From the NCBI GenBank assembly GCA_016184105.1, contig JACPDI010000007.1:1-64000 (forward strand): a stretch of DNA of 64,000 nucleotides, given 5' to 3'. The position numbers and the translations under genes are program-made. This document shows, one piece after another, positions 50,148 to 61,191 of this stretch (within the stretch, counting starts at the first letter, position 1; each line of letters starts with the position of its first letter). Below the pieces are notes generated by a model. The model was not told where the DNA came from. It ran no database searches and saw nothing but the letters and a program-made list of their open reading frames with translations. This DNA is from Acidobacteriota bacterium (GTDB lineage Bacteria; Acidobacteriota; Vicinamibacteria; Vicinamibacterales; 2-12-FULL-66-21).

Positions 50148-50173
50148 GTCCGCAGGCCCTGCCGTTCATCGTT

Positions 50174-50179
50174 TATACT
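50174..50179 (+). promoter_or_regulatory. -10 element TATACT of the TonB receptor gene
   Basis: TATACT lies 47 nt before the ATG at 50227 and, unlike most genes here, the leader carries a strong AGAGGAGGA ribosome-binding site. This contrasts with the leaderless pattern of its neighbours. Confidence 0.45.
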
Positions 50180-50226
50180 TCGGTCACACTCTTCCAGGCA
50201 CCTCTGCCAGGATCTAGAGGAGGAAC

Positions 50227-52995
50227 ATGCGAACGCGGTACTTTTTCATCGCGGCCCTGCTCACCGTCGTGTTCGGCGGCGCGGCGGCCGCGCAACAGAC
50301 CACCGGGTCGGTTTCGGGGGCCGTTTTCGACCAGACCGGCGCCGTGCTCCAGGGCGCGACGGTGCGAATTTCCGGCGAGAACCTGCCGGCCGGCCGCACG
50401 ACGACGACGAGCGATGCGGGTCTGTATAACTTCCCGTTGGTGATTCCGGGGCGATACACCGTCGAAGCGGAAAAGACGGGACTCGGCAAGGCGGCGCGCC
50501 CGGTCGAAGTGCAGCTCGGCAAGGACACGCAGACGGACATCACGATTGGCCTGACCGGCGTGCAGGAGCAGGTGACGGTGACGGCCGCGACGCCCGCGGT
50601 GGACACCAAGTCCACCGAGGTGGCGTTCAACTACAAGGCCGACGAGATCCAGGCGCTGCCGCTGGCGCGCAACTATTCCGGATTGTTCCAGTTGATTCCC
50701 GGCGTCGCCGAGAACAACAGCTTCGCCCCGAGCGGCGGAGCGAGCCGCCAGGACAACAAGTATCTGATGGACGGCGTCGATATCACGAACCCCGGGTTCG
50801 GCTACCTGTCCACGGAAGTCAACGACCTCGACATCGCCGAGTTCAACGTGAAGCGCGGCGGCATCACCGCGGAGTTCGGGCGCGCCCAGGGATTCGTCAC
50901 CAACGCGGTCAGCAAGTCGGGAACAAACCAGTTTCGCGGATCGGTGAAGACGGAGCTGAGGCCGAGCAGCTTCAACTCCGACTCGAACACGATCAACAGT
51001 GAGGGGCAGATCGTGAAAACGCCCAGCACCACCGATCGATATCTGGGCGGCTTCAACGTCGGCGGCCCATTGCTGCGCGATCGGATCTTCTGGTACGGCT
51101 CCGGCCAGTACTTGCGCAGCAAGACGACGGAGCGGACCAATGCCCTCGGAGCCGTCCCTGACAGCACCGTGACCACGAAGGAGATTTTCGGCAAGCTGAC
51201 CGGGCAGCCGGGCGCGAACATGTACATCAACGGGGGCTACCGCTACCGCCCCTCGAAGTGCGAGCTGTGCGGAATCGGCAACCAGGACTCGCCTGACGTG
51301 GCCCGCAACACCGAAAGCGACAGCCGGATTGCGACCGTAACGTGGAACTGGTTCCCGGCGAACCGCACTGTCATCGATGCCCGTTTCATCCACATGGAGG
51401 AGAACAGCAGTACCCTTCCCGTTCGGGATCTGGGATTCCAACCTGCGTTCAATCCCAACAACCTGGCCAGCATGGGTCAATACACGGACAGGTCGGGCAC
51501 GATCACGGTGGTGCGGGGGGCGTGGAATCTCCGGCGGGAGCGCATCGACTACAAGCGTGACGAGTTCCGGTCCACGCTGACGCAGTTCTTCGACTCGCCG
51601 GGGATGTCGCACCAGTTGAAGGCGGGTTTCGGGATCGAAGAGGGGCAGGAGACGCTTCAGCGTCTGTCGAACGGCTGGGGGCTGCTCTCGATCGTGGGCG
51701 CCGGAGGCTCGCAGGTGCAGTCGACCTACTATTCCGACCAGCCGGCGCAGGTCTCGCCGGGCCGAACCTACAGCCTCTTCGTGCAGGACGACATCACGTT
51801 TGGCTCACGCCTGGTGGTGAACGCCGGCCTGCTTGTGAACAAGGATGAGTTCTCCCAGGTCCTGGCCGAGAAGAACACGTTCCTGACCTTCGGGTTCGGC
51901 GACGAGATCCAGCCTCGCATCGGCGCGAACTACCAGTTGCGCGAGGGCAAAGGGGACAAGGTCTACGGGAACTTCGGGCGCTACTACAACATGGATCAAA
52001 AGAGCAGCGCGCGCTCGCTGGCACCGCAGCGGCTGTTCTTTAACGATGCGTTCTTCAACCGCGCCACGGGCGCGCTCATCTCGGATGCGCCGCGCGCGAG
52101 TACGACTGGCAAGCTGATCGACGCCGGGATTGAGCCGACGCACACCGACGAATGGCTCGTCGGGTACGCGACGCCGCTCATGGCGGACTGGAGCATCGAC
52201 GTTTTCTTCATGCGACGGGAGACGTTCGACTTCATTGAGGACATCCCGTCGGCGCTGCCAGCGACCGGCCCATTCCGCGCAGCGCAGCTCGACAACGCGG
52301 AGCGAAAGTACCGATCGTTCACGATCGAGCTGTCGCGTCCGCTCCTGAACAACTGGAGTGTGTCGGCGAGCTACGCGTGGAGCCGACTCGAGGGCAACTT
52401 CGACCTGGACTACTCGACCGGTGCGGTTTTCAACACGTCGTCGGCGATCCAGGACGGCCCAGGGGAGTTCGTGGAGGATCCGCTGCGGTACGGGCCGCTC
52501 AGCCAGGACCGGTCGCACGTTCTCAAGCTGTTCGCATCGTACATACCGCCCATGGTGAACAACTTGACGCTCGGTGGGTACCTGCGAGCCCAGAGCGGGA
52601 CACCGTGGGCGGCGCGCGGAGTGGACTGGGACGGCGGGTTCCGCAGGTACCTGGAGCAGGCGGGCACGAACCGGAACGAGTTCTGGACGAACCTCGACCT
52701 GCTGGCGTCGTACCGTTTGCCGCTGGCGGGCCGCGCCGGCCTGCGCCTCGAAGGGCGCGTGTTCAACGTCTTCAACAATCTCACAGCCCTGAGCGTCAAC
52801 GATCGTAAGTATCGGGATCCACGCATCCGGCCGGCGGCGGCGGCGATCCTGGCGGCCTGCGGCACGGACTACGCCTGCGCGACCGACATCTTCTCAGCGG
52901 CGCAGACGACGAACCAGCTGAACCCGCAGTTCGGTCAGGCGAACGACTGGGCTCCGCCGCGCAGGTTCCTGCTGACGCTGCAGGTCGACTTCTAG
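50227..52995 (+). CDS. Oar-type TonB-dependent receptor with carboxypeptidase-regulatory-like domain
   Basis: This 922-residue outer-membrane receptor has a signal peptide (about 1-22, AAAQQ), a carboxypeptidase-regulatory-like beta sandwich (about 25-105; TTGSVSGAVFDQTGAVLQGA), a plug (about 118-230; DGVDITNPGFGYLSTEVNDLDIAEFNVKRGG and AQGFVTNAVSKSGTNQFRG) and a 22-strand-type barrel ending in Phe (LLTLQVDF). No TonB box is obvious. Such Oar-like proteins are abundant in Acidobacteria and take up polymers or act in secretion. A rho-independent terminator follows. It is not next to a glycan or siderophore locus, so the substrate is unknown. Confidence 0.93.
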   Translation: MRTRYFFIAALLTVVFGGAAAAQQTTGSVSGAVFDQTGAVLQGATVRISGENLPAGRTTTTSDAGLYNFPLVIPGRYTVEAEKTGLGKAARPVEVQLGKDTQTDITIGLTGVQEQVTVTAATPAVDTKSTEVAFNYKADEIQALPLARNYSGLFQLIPGVAENNSFAPSGGASRQDNKYLMDGVDITNPGFGYLSTEVNDLDIAEFNVKRGGITAEFGRAQGFVTNAVSKSGTNQFRGSVKTELRPSSFNSDSNTINSEGQIVKTPSTTDRYLGGFNVGGPLLRDRIFWYGSGQYLRSKTTERTNALGAVPDSTVTTKEIFGKLTGQPGANMYINGGYRYRPSKCELCGIGNQDSPDVARNTESDSRIATVTWNWFPANRTVIDARFIHMEENSSTLPVRDLGFQPAFNPNNLASMGQYTDRSGTITVVRGAWNLRRERIDYKRDEFRSTLTQFFDSPGMSHQLKAGFGIEEGQETLQRLSNGWGLLSIVGAGGSQVQSTYYSDQPAQVSPGRTYSLFVQDDITFGSRLVVNAGLLVNKDEFSQVLAEKNTFLTFGFGDEIQPRIGANYQLREGKGDKVYGNFGRYYNMDQKSSARSLAPQRLFFNDAFFNRATGALISDAPRASTTGKLIDAGIEPTHTDEWLVGYATPLMADWSIDVFFMRRETFDFIEDIPSALPATGPFRAAQLDNAERKYRSFTIELSRPLLNNWSVSASYAWSRLEGNFDLDYSTGAVFNTSSAIQDGPGEFVEDPLRYGPLSQDRSHVLKLFASYIPPMVNNLTLGGYLRAQSGTPWAARGVDWDGGFRRYLEQAGTNRNEFWTNLDLLASYRLPLAGRAGLRLEGRVFNVFNNLTALSVNDRKYRDPRIRPAAAAILAACGTDYACATDIFSAAQTTNQLNPQFGQANDWAPPRRFLLTLQVDF

Positions 52996-53023
52996 GCGTC
53001 TGGCGCCAGGCGTCAGCCTTCAG
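52996..53023 (+). repeat. heptad-periodic tract after the TonB receptor gene
   Basis: GCGTCTG, GCGCCAG, GCGTCAG and CCTTCAG follow in 7-bp register directly after the TAG, before the terminator stem. Confidence 0.6.
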
Positions 53024-53024
53024 G

Positions 53025-53050
53025 GGGCCGCTCTTCGGGGCGGCCCTTTT
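53025..53050 (+). terminator. rho-independent terminator of the TonB receptor gene
   Basis: GGGCCGC (53025-53031) pairs with GCGGCCC (53040-53046), loop TCTTCGGG, then TTTT. It lies between two convergent genes and abuts the end of the TPR-glycosyltransferase gene at 53051. Confidence 0.88.
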
Positions 53051-54907
53051 CTATTTGCGCGCGTGGTCGAGGGCGGCAAGGAACTCCCGGGCGCGCGCGT
53101 AGTCGGGATCGATCTTCAGCGCGCGATCCGCGGCGGCACGCGCCTCGGCGTACCGCTCCATCCGCGCGAGTTGAACGGCCAGGTTCAACTGCGCGGGCGC
53201 GTCGCCCGCCGCGAGCAGTGCGGCGCGCGCGAGGTGTCGCAGCGCGTCGGCGTCCCGCCCCTGGCGCGCGAGGGCCACGCCCCGCTCGCCTGACAGGCGC
53301 GCGAGCGCGGTGCGTGGCGCCGGCTCCGACGGATCGATCTTCACCGCCGCTTCGTAGTGCTCCAGCGCCTCGTCCGGCCGGCCGGCGGCGGCAAGCGCCT
53401 GCCCGACGCGGACGTGCGCGACGCCCAGCGAGGGATCGTCGCGACGGATGCGCGAAAGCCGCGCTTCGGCCTCCCGGGCGCGCCCGTTCGACGCAAGCCA
53501 GACGGCCATCCGCGTCTCCTCCTCGCCGCGGGCATCATCGAGCTTCACGTCCCGTCCCGCGATGACGCCCACCGCCAGTACGCACGCGGCAGCCATCGGC
53601 ACGGCCGCGGTGCGTCGAGCACGCGCCGCGCGAACCAGCGCGTCCAAGAGCGCGCCAGACGTGACGCACAGCGGCACGAGCAGCGGCACGCGGTACCGCG
53701 CCGCGACGAAGAAGATCGCGATTGAAACGATCAGCAGCGGCACGGCGGCTGCGAAGACGGCGTAGCCTGCGCGCGGTTTTTCGCCGCGGATCCAGTACGT
53801 GAACAGCCCGACGAGCCCCAACGGAACCAGAATGAGCGGACCGACGGCGAGCAGCCGGAGCGCGGCTGACTCATCGCGGTAGAACGGGTAGCTGTAATTC
53901 AGCGTGAGGAACGCATGATTGAGCGTGAAGGCGACCTTGCGCGCGAGCAGCCGGGCCGCATCCGCGGGCCGGTCGCGGATCCACTGAAGGGTTCTTCTCG
54001 TGAAGTGGGAGGACACCTCGGCGTCGGTGAGCGGACGCCCCTCCGCCTGTTCGGCCACGCGTTTCGCGTCCGCGGCCTGGCCCGCGATGTTGGGCGTGAT
54101 CCCCTCGACGGAGCGGTACGTGCCGTCTGCGGCCGGGTTGTTGCCGATGTACAGATTGAGGCCGCCGTGCGACGGAATCGGCATGAACGTACCCGCGGCC
54201 ACGGCGTTCCTCAATGAGACAGGCAAGAACACGAGAGCCGCGCCGAGGGCGGCGGCCAGCGCCGTCCGCCTGGTGCCGGGTCGTGAAAAAAGCATCAACC
54301 CAAGACCTGCCCCCACGAGGAAAAGGTTAGGCCTGTTCAGGGAGTGCAGCGCGAGGGCGGCGCCGGCAGCGAGCGGCCAGCGCGCCCCGCCGCGCGTGAG
54401 GGCGAGCGTCAGCAGCCAGAGGTCGAACGCCGTGAGGAACGGATCCAGCGCCGCCTGGAGGATGAGCACTTCGTAAAACGTGAACACGCCGGTGAACGCC
54501 GCGAAGGCCATCGCGATCCAGGCCGCGCGCTCGCCGAACCATTCGCGGGCGGTCAGCCACACGAGCCCGCAGGCGGCAGCGCCAAGCGCGATCTGCAGGA
54601 CCTTGACGACGAAGAGCGAGCCGCCGGGCACGGCGAGCCCGGCAGCCAGGAAGTAGATGTAGAGCGGCGAGACGAAATAGAGGCCGGGCGCGAGCAGCAG
54701 GTCGCCGCCCGCGACACGTTGCGCCAGGTGAAAGTAGTAGTCCGCGTCCAGCCCGCCGCCGGGCTGCAGCAGGGGGTGATCCGCGAGCTGCCAGAGGACG
54801 ACGAGCTTGAGGGCGAAGATCCCCGCGAGGGCGGCGGGCAACTGGTGGGGCGGACCCGAAGTGTCCGACCCGCCGGCGTTCCTATCGCGACGCGGTTGGC
54901 GCGCCAC
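53051..54907 (-). CDS. GT39-like membrane glycosyltransferase with C-terminal TPRs
   Basis: This 618-residue protein has about 10-11 transmembrane helices (20-420). The first outer loop contains the PMT-type Asp-Asp-like [16 protein letters not shown] (Asp near Tyr/His), and [12 protein letters not shown] lies in a later loop; both fit the GT-C family that uses a lipid-linked sugar. The C-terminal 160 residues are TPRs ([40 protein letters not shown]). It starts at GTG 54907 and overlaps the end of the M24B peptidase gene by 26 bp. The acceptor is unknown; protein O-mannosylation or lipid modification are options. Confidence 0.82.
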   Translation of the reverse strand: MARQPRRDRNAGGSDTSGPPHQLPAALAGIFALKLVVLWQLADHPLLQPGGGLDADYYFHLAQRVAGGDLLLAPGLYFVSPLYIYFLAAGLAVPGGSLFVVKVLQIALGAAACGLVWLTAREWFGERAAWIAMAFAAFTGVFTFYEVLILQAALDPFLTAFDLWLLTLALTRGGARWPLAAGAALALHSLNRPNLFLVGAGLGLMLFSRPGTRRTALAAALGAALVFLPVSLRNAVAAGTFMPIPSHGGLNLYIGNNPAADGTYRSVEGITPNIAGQAADAKRVAEQAEGRPLTDAEVSSHFTRRTLQWIRDRPADAARLLARKVAFTLNHAFLTLNYSYPFYRDESAALRLLAVGPLILVPLGLVGLFTYWIRGEKPRAGYAVFAAAVPLLIVSIAIFFVAARYRVPLLVPLCVTSGALLDALVRAARARRTAAVPMAAACVLAVGVIAGRDVKLDDARGEEETRMAVWLASNGRAREAEARLSRIRRDDPSLGVAHVRVGQALAAAGRPDEALEHYEAAVKIDPSEPAPRTALARLSGERGVALARQGRDADALRHLARAALLAAGDAPAQLNLAVQLARMERYAEARAAADRALKIDPDYARAREFLAALDHARK

Positions 54908-56330
54908 GTCGATCGAGCCGCTCCAGCGGCGACTCCTCCGCCATCAGCTTTTCGATCGCGTCGGGATCCACCGGCACGAAACCGGACATGTTCTCGTAAC
55001 CGGTCTCGGTGATCACGATGGCATCTTCGAGGCGGATGTACACCCGGTCTTCCGGGATCGTCAGCGCCGGCTCGATGGTGAACATCATGCCGGGCTTCAA
55101 CGTCGTATACGGCCCGGTCACGTCGTGCACCTCCATGCCGATCCAGTGTCCCAGCATCGCATTGGGGCGAGGCTGCGTGAAGCCGGCGGCAAATCGCTGC
55201 GCGGCCGCGCGATTCTTCTCGCTGCTGAACGTGAACGCGGACACGATGGACTGCATCCTGCCGCCGGCCTCCACGAGGATCGCCCTCGGCTCGGCGTTCG
55301 GCCGAATCGACGTCATCAGCGCCTGGTACATCTTCAGGTAGACCGTGTACAGCTCCCGCTGGTCCGCACTCCAGCGGCCGTTGGCCGGAAACATGCGGGT
55401 CACGTCCGAGGCGTAGTACTTGTAGTCCGGCGCGTAGTCGAACAGAACCAGGTCGCCATCCATCAGCCGCGCCTGCGCGGCGTGGTAGTGCGGCCAGGCG
55501 GCGTTCGTTCCCGTCGCGACCAGCCCGAAGTACGCGAACCCCTGCGCGTTGTGTTTCTTGAAGATGTAGTCGCCGATCGCTTCGATCTCGTACTCGTACA
55601 AGCCGGGGCGTGCCGCGCGCATGGCTTCCATCATCGCGAGCCCCGCGAGCCGCGTGGACTCGCGCATCACGTCAATCTCTCGCGCGCTCTTCACGAGGCG
55701 CAGCTCGTCGAGAATCGGGTCGAGGTCCTTGATCGTGACGGCCGGCGCCTTGGCGCGGACGCTGTCGATGAACGCCTGCTCGCGTGACTTGCGGCCGTCC
55801 CACGGATCGGCGGCGGACTTCTGCGCGTGCATCTGCGTGTAGCCCGGGGTGGCGGCGCCGAGCGCCTCGGGCCGGTGCGGCAGGTACACCGTGCGCCCCT
55901 CCGCGGCGAGCGCCGCGAGCGCGGCGGCGAACTCCTCGCGCGGGCGCACCGCGTCGGCGCCCGTCAGCTTTTCCGCTTCCGCCCCGGGCACGAGCGCCGG
56001 GCCCTCGGAACGCTCCGCTCGCTCGTCACGCGGCTGCAGGAACACGGTCGTCCTGCGGGTTCGGCCGTCGACGATCGCGATCGCGCGCGGAACTTCCACG
56101 CCGGTCAAATAGAAGAACTGGTTGTTCTGCCGGAACTTGACGTAGGCCGGCGACTCGGCGGCCCCCTGCAGGACCGCGGCGCCATCGCCAATGCGTTCCA
56201 TCACGCGCGCGCGGCGCGCCGCGAATTCCTCGGGCGGAAACGCGCCGGTGAAGAGCGGCGCCTGCGCCGGCAGCACGGCGAGCGCGGCCAGACAGACGAA
56301 CGACGCGACGAGGACCTTTTTGACGACCAT
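54882..56330 (-). CDS. secreted Xaa-Pro aminopeptidase-like M24B peptidase
   Basis: This 482-residue protein has a signal peptide (about 1-22), an aminopeptidase P N-terminal domain ([27 protein letters not shown]) and an M24 catalytic domain. Metal ligands are visible as Asp in [20 protein letters not shown], His in [14 protein letters not shown], Glu in [12 protein letters not shown] and Glu in [19 protein letters not shown]. It is a paralogue of the enzyme at 42027 and should cleave Xaa-Pro bonds in imported or external peptides. It is divergent from the prolyl oligopeptidase gene with a shared -10 element, so two proline-specific peptidases appear co-regulated. Confidence 0.94.
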   Translation of the reverse strand: MVVKKVLVASFVCLAALAVLPAQAPLFTGAFPPEEFAARRARVMERIGDGAAVLQGAAESPAYVKFRQNNQFFYLTGVEVPRAIAIVDGRTRRTTVFLQPRDERAERSEGPALVPGAEAEKLTGADAVRPREEFAAALAALAAEGRTVYLPHRPEALGAATPGYTQMHAQKSAADPWDGRKSREQAFIDSVRAKAPAVTIKDLDPILDELRLVKSAREIDVMRESTRLAGLAMMEAMRAARPGLYEYEIEAIGDYIFKKHNAQGFAYFGLVATGTNAAWPHYHAAQARLMDGDLVLFDYAPDYKYYASDVTRMFPANGRWSADQRELYTVYLKMYQALMTSIRPNAEPRAILVEAGGRMQSIVSAFTFSSEKNRAAAQRFAAGFTQPRPNAMLGHWIGMEVHDVTGPYTTLKPGMMFTIEPALTIPEDRVYIRLEDAIVITETGYENMSGFVPVDPDAIEKLMAEESPLERLDRRGAPTASR

Positions 56331-56336
56331 CCACGG

Positions 56337-56346
56337 ATTATAGAAT
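56337..56346. promoter_or_regulatory. shared -10 of the two divergent peptidase genes
   Basis: On the minus strand TATAAT (56342-56337) is 6 nt before the M24B ATG at 56330; on the plus strand TATAGA (56339-56344) or TAGAAT (56341-56346) lies 7-9 nt before the ATG at 56354. Each is a leaderless layout using the same bases. Confidence 0.55.
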
Positions 56347-56353
56347 GGCAGCC

Positions 56354-58495
<2,142 letters not shown>

Positions 58496-58502
58496 GGCCG
58501 CC

Positions 58503-59279
58503 ATGCGCACGCTGCGAGCCGCTGCCGTTTACCTGGTCCTCACCGCCGCGTCGCTCGGCGCGCAGACCGCCGCGCAGACGCGCGTCTACGCGGGACAGGA
58601 GGCGGCAATCGAGGCGTGCCTGCGGACGACCGACATCGCGAAGTACCAGGACATCTCGCTGGGCGTCACGCGGCCGACGCGCGCGTGGCTCGCGCCCGGT
58701 GCGTTGGTCAGCAGCGTCGCGTGGAAGCCGCTGCGCCCCGGCGTATACCGCGGCTTCTACGAAAGCTACAAGTCGGAGATCGCGGCCTACCGGATGGACA
58801 GGCTCCTCGATTTGCGGATGGTGCCGCCGGCCGTCGAGCGCAAGCTCAATGGGATCACCGGGGCCGTGATCATGTGGATCGACAATACGCGCATGTGGCG
58901 CGATCTCGGGTCGCGCAAGCCGGTCACGCGCGAGTGGAGCGCGCAGATGGTTCGCATGAAGATGTTCGACGCGCTCATCGGGAACATCGACCGCAATGCG
59001 GGCAACATCCTGGTGGACGAGAACTGGACCGTCTACCTCATCGATCACTCGCGCGCGTTTGTCGCCTACAAGGAGCCGCCGGCCGCCTTCGCGCAAGTGG
59101 ACGCGTCGCTCTGGGCGCGGATGAAGGCGCTCGATGCAACCCGCCTGCACGAAGCACTCGGCCCGTGGGTCGAGCGCCGGTGCATCGACGCCATCCTTGC
59201 GCGCCGCGACCGCATGGAGAAGGCGATCGCCAAGCTGATCGCGAAAAGGGGAGAAAGCCTGGTGTACGTCCATGAGTAG
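58503..59279 (+). CDS. secreted HipA/FAM20/PI4K-like kinase
   Basis: This 258-residue protein has a signal peptide (about 1-21) and a compact kinase-fold core: Lys75 in SSVAWKPLRPG, Glu92 in YKSEIAAYRMDRLL (helix C), a catalytic loop D163-R-N-A-G-N168 in LIGNIDRNAGN, and D181 in VYLIDHSRAF (the DFG-like metal-binding Asp). This set matches atypical kinases of the HipA/FAM20C/PI4K type. Because it is exported it may phosphorylate a periplasmic or outer-membrane target, or a lipid headgroup. It is encoded between S9A and M61 peptidases and overlaps the latter by 8 bp. Confidence 0.8.
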   Translation: MRTLRAAAVYLVLTAASLGAQTAAQTRVYAGQEAAIEACLRTTDIAKYQDISLGVTRPTRAWLAPGALVSSVAWKPLRPGVYRGFYESYKSEIAAYRMDRLLDLRMVPPAVERKLNGITGAVIMWIDNTRMWRDLGSRKPVTREWSAQMVRMKMFDALIGNIDRNAGNILVDENWTVYLIDHSRAFVAYKEPPAAFAQVDASLWARMKALDATRLHEALGPWVERRCIDAILARRDRMEKAIAKLIAKRGESLVYVHE

Positions 59280-61071
59280 GGCCGCGGCCAGGACCGCGGC
59301 CGCGGTTCTCGTCCTCCTCGCCTGCGGCGGCAGCGCCCGGGCGCAGGACGCCGTCCGATACACGCTGTCGTTCCCCCACGCCGCCCATCACTACATCGAA
59401 GTCGAGGCCTCCTACCCGACGGGCGGGCGGCCGCACATCGACCTGATGATGGCGGTCTGGACGCCGGGCTCGTACCTGGTGCGCGAGTACTCGCGCAACG
59501 TCGAGGCGATGGCCGCCTCGGCGCCCGACGGACGCCCGCTCGACGTCGCGAAGTCCTCCAAGAATCGCTGGCGCGTGCAGACCGGTGGAGCGCCGCAGGT
59601 GCGCGTGACCTACCGCGTGTACTCGCGCGAAATGAGCGTCCGCACCAACTGGGTGGAGTCGCGGTACGCCCACATCACCGGCGCGGGCACGTTCATCACG
59701 CCGAGCGACGGCTTGGCGCGCCCGCACCACGTCACGCTCGCGATGCCGCCGGCGTGGAAGACGTCGATCTCCGGCCTGCCCTCCGGCGGGGGGCCGCACA
59801 CCTTCGCCGCCGCGAACTTCGACCTGCTCGTGGACTCGCCGATCGTCGCGGGCAACCCGGCCGTCCATGAGTTCGCCGTGCAGGGCAAGCGGCACTTCCT
59901 CGTGAACGTCAACGAGCCGCCGTTCTGGGACGTGCAGCGCTCGGTCGCGGATGTCCGGAAGATCGTCGAGGAGTACGCCCGGATGTGGGGCGATCTGCCG
60001 TACGACAAGTACGTCTTCCTGAACATTCTCAACGAGGGGGGCGGCGGCCTCGAACACCTCAACTCGACGACGTTGATGGCGAGCCGCTGGGCGACGAGCA
60101 CGCACCGCCGCTACACGAACTGGCTGGGACTGGTGTCACACGAGTACTTTCATCTGTGGAACGTCAAGCGCCTGCGGCCGGCGGAGCTCGGGCCGTTCGA
60201 CTACGAGCGCGAGAACTACACCAGGGGACTCTGGATTTCCGAAGGGCTCACCGACTACTACGGCGGCCTCGCGCTGCGCCGCGCCGGCCTCGTGTCAGAC
60301 GAGGCGTATCTCGGCATGCTGTCGAACGACATCGAATCGCTCCAGACGACGCCGGGGCGGCTCGTGCAGCCGGCGGAGATGGCGTCGTTCGACGCGTGGA
60401 TCAAGGAGTATCGATCGGACGAGAACTCGCCGAATGTCGCGATCAGCTACTACACGAAGGGGGCGGTCATCGGCTTCCTCCTCGACGCGAAGATCAGGCG
60501 CGCGAGCGGCAACCAGCGATCGCTGGACGACGTGATGCGCCTCGCCTACCGCCGGTTCGCCGGCGCGCGCGGCTTCACCACCGAGGACTTCCGTCACCTC
60601 GTCAACGAAGTCGCGGGGGCGGACCTTGGCGAGTGGATGCGGCGCGCGCTCGAGACGACCGAGGAGCTGGAGTACCAGGAGGCGCTCGACTGGTACGGCC
60701 TGCGCTTCACGACGGTTCCTGTCGCGAGGACGGCCGGACCTCTGGCGTGGCAGGGGCTGCGGCTGAGAAACGACAACAACCGCCTGCTCGTCACTCAGGT
60801 GCGGCGCGGCACCGCCGCGTACGACTCGGGGATCAACGTGGACGATGAGATCGTGGCGCTGGACGAATTCCGCGTGCGCCCTGACCAGTGGGAGGGACGG
60901 CTCGAGACGTTCCGCGAGGGGGCGGCCGTCTCGGTGCTCGCCGCGCGGCGCGAGGAGCTGATGCGATTCACCCTGAAGGTCGGGCCGCCGCCGGTGGACG
61001 ACTGGGAGCTGCGCGTGCTGCCGGATGCGACGCAGGAGCAGCAGCGCCGCCGCCAGTCCTGGCTCAATTAG
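59272..61071 (+). CDS. M61-family metallopeptidase with PDZ domain
   Basis: This 599-residue secreted protein has a signal peptide (about 1-24), a beta-rich N-terminal domain (VWTPGSYLVREYSRNVE is characteristic), a gluzincin catalytic domain with zinc motif HEYFHLWN and Glu in WISEGLTDYYGGL, and a C-terminal PDZ domain (about 485-575; LLVTQVRRGTAAYDSGINVDDEIVALD). M61 glycyl aminopeptidases are found in this kind of bacteria, often in the periplasm. It overlaps the secreted kinase gene by 8 bp. The start at 59272 begins the signal peptide. Confidence 0.94.
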   Translation: MSRAAARTAAAVLVLLACGGSARAQDAVRYTLSFPHAAHHYIEVEASYPTGGRPHIDLMMAVWTPGSYLVREYSRNVEAMAASAPDGRPLDVAKSSKNRWRVQTGGAPQVRVTYRVYSREMSVRTNWVESRYAHITGAGTFITPSDGLARPHHVTLAMPPAWKTSISGLPSGGGPHTFAAANFDLLVDSPIVAGNPAVHEFAVQGKRHFLVNVNEPPFWDVQRSVADVRKIVEEYARMWGDLPYDKYVFLNILNEGGGGLEHLNSTTLMASRWATSTHRRYTNWLGLVSHEYFHLWNVKRLRPAELGPFDYERENYTRGLWISEGLTDYYGGLALRRAGLVSDEAYLGMLSNDIESLQTTPGRLVQPAEMASFDAWIKEYRSDENSPNVAISYYTKGAVIGFLLDAKIRRASGNQRSLDDVMRLAYRRFAGARGFTTEDFRHLVNEVAGADLGEWMRRALETTEELEYQEALDWYGLRFTTVPVARTAGPLAWQGLRLRNDNNRLLVTQVRRGTAAYDSGINVDDEIVALDEFRVRPDQWEGRLETFREGAAVSVLAARREELMRFTLKVGPPPVDDWELRVLPDATQEQQRRRQSWLN

Positions 61072-61117
61072 TTCCGATCGATGTGGCGAGCGCCTTGACA
61101 GCGAGCGCGGCGCAGCC

Positions 61118-61146
61118 TTGACCCTGACCCGCCCGTGACTTAGCCT
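61118..61146 (+). promoter_or_regulatory. candidate sigma70 promoter before the cytochrome/TPR gene
   Basis: TTGACC (61118-61123) and TAGCCT (61141-61146) are separated by exactly 17 bp. A start about 6 nt after the -10 would leave a leader of around 40 nt before the ATG at 61192. Confidence 0.4.
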
Positions 61147-61191
61147 AGCTTCCTCTACTTGACGGCGGCGCCGCGGCTGCCGGGCAGGCCT

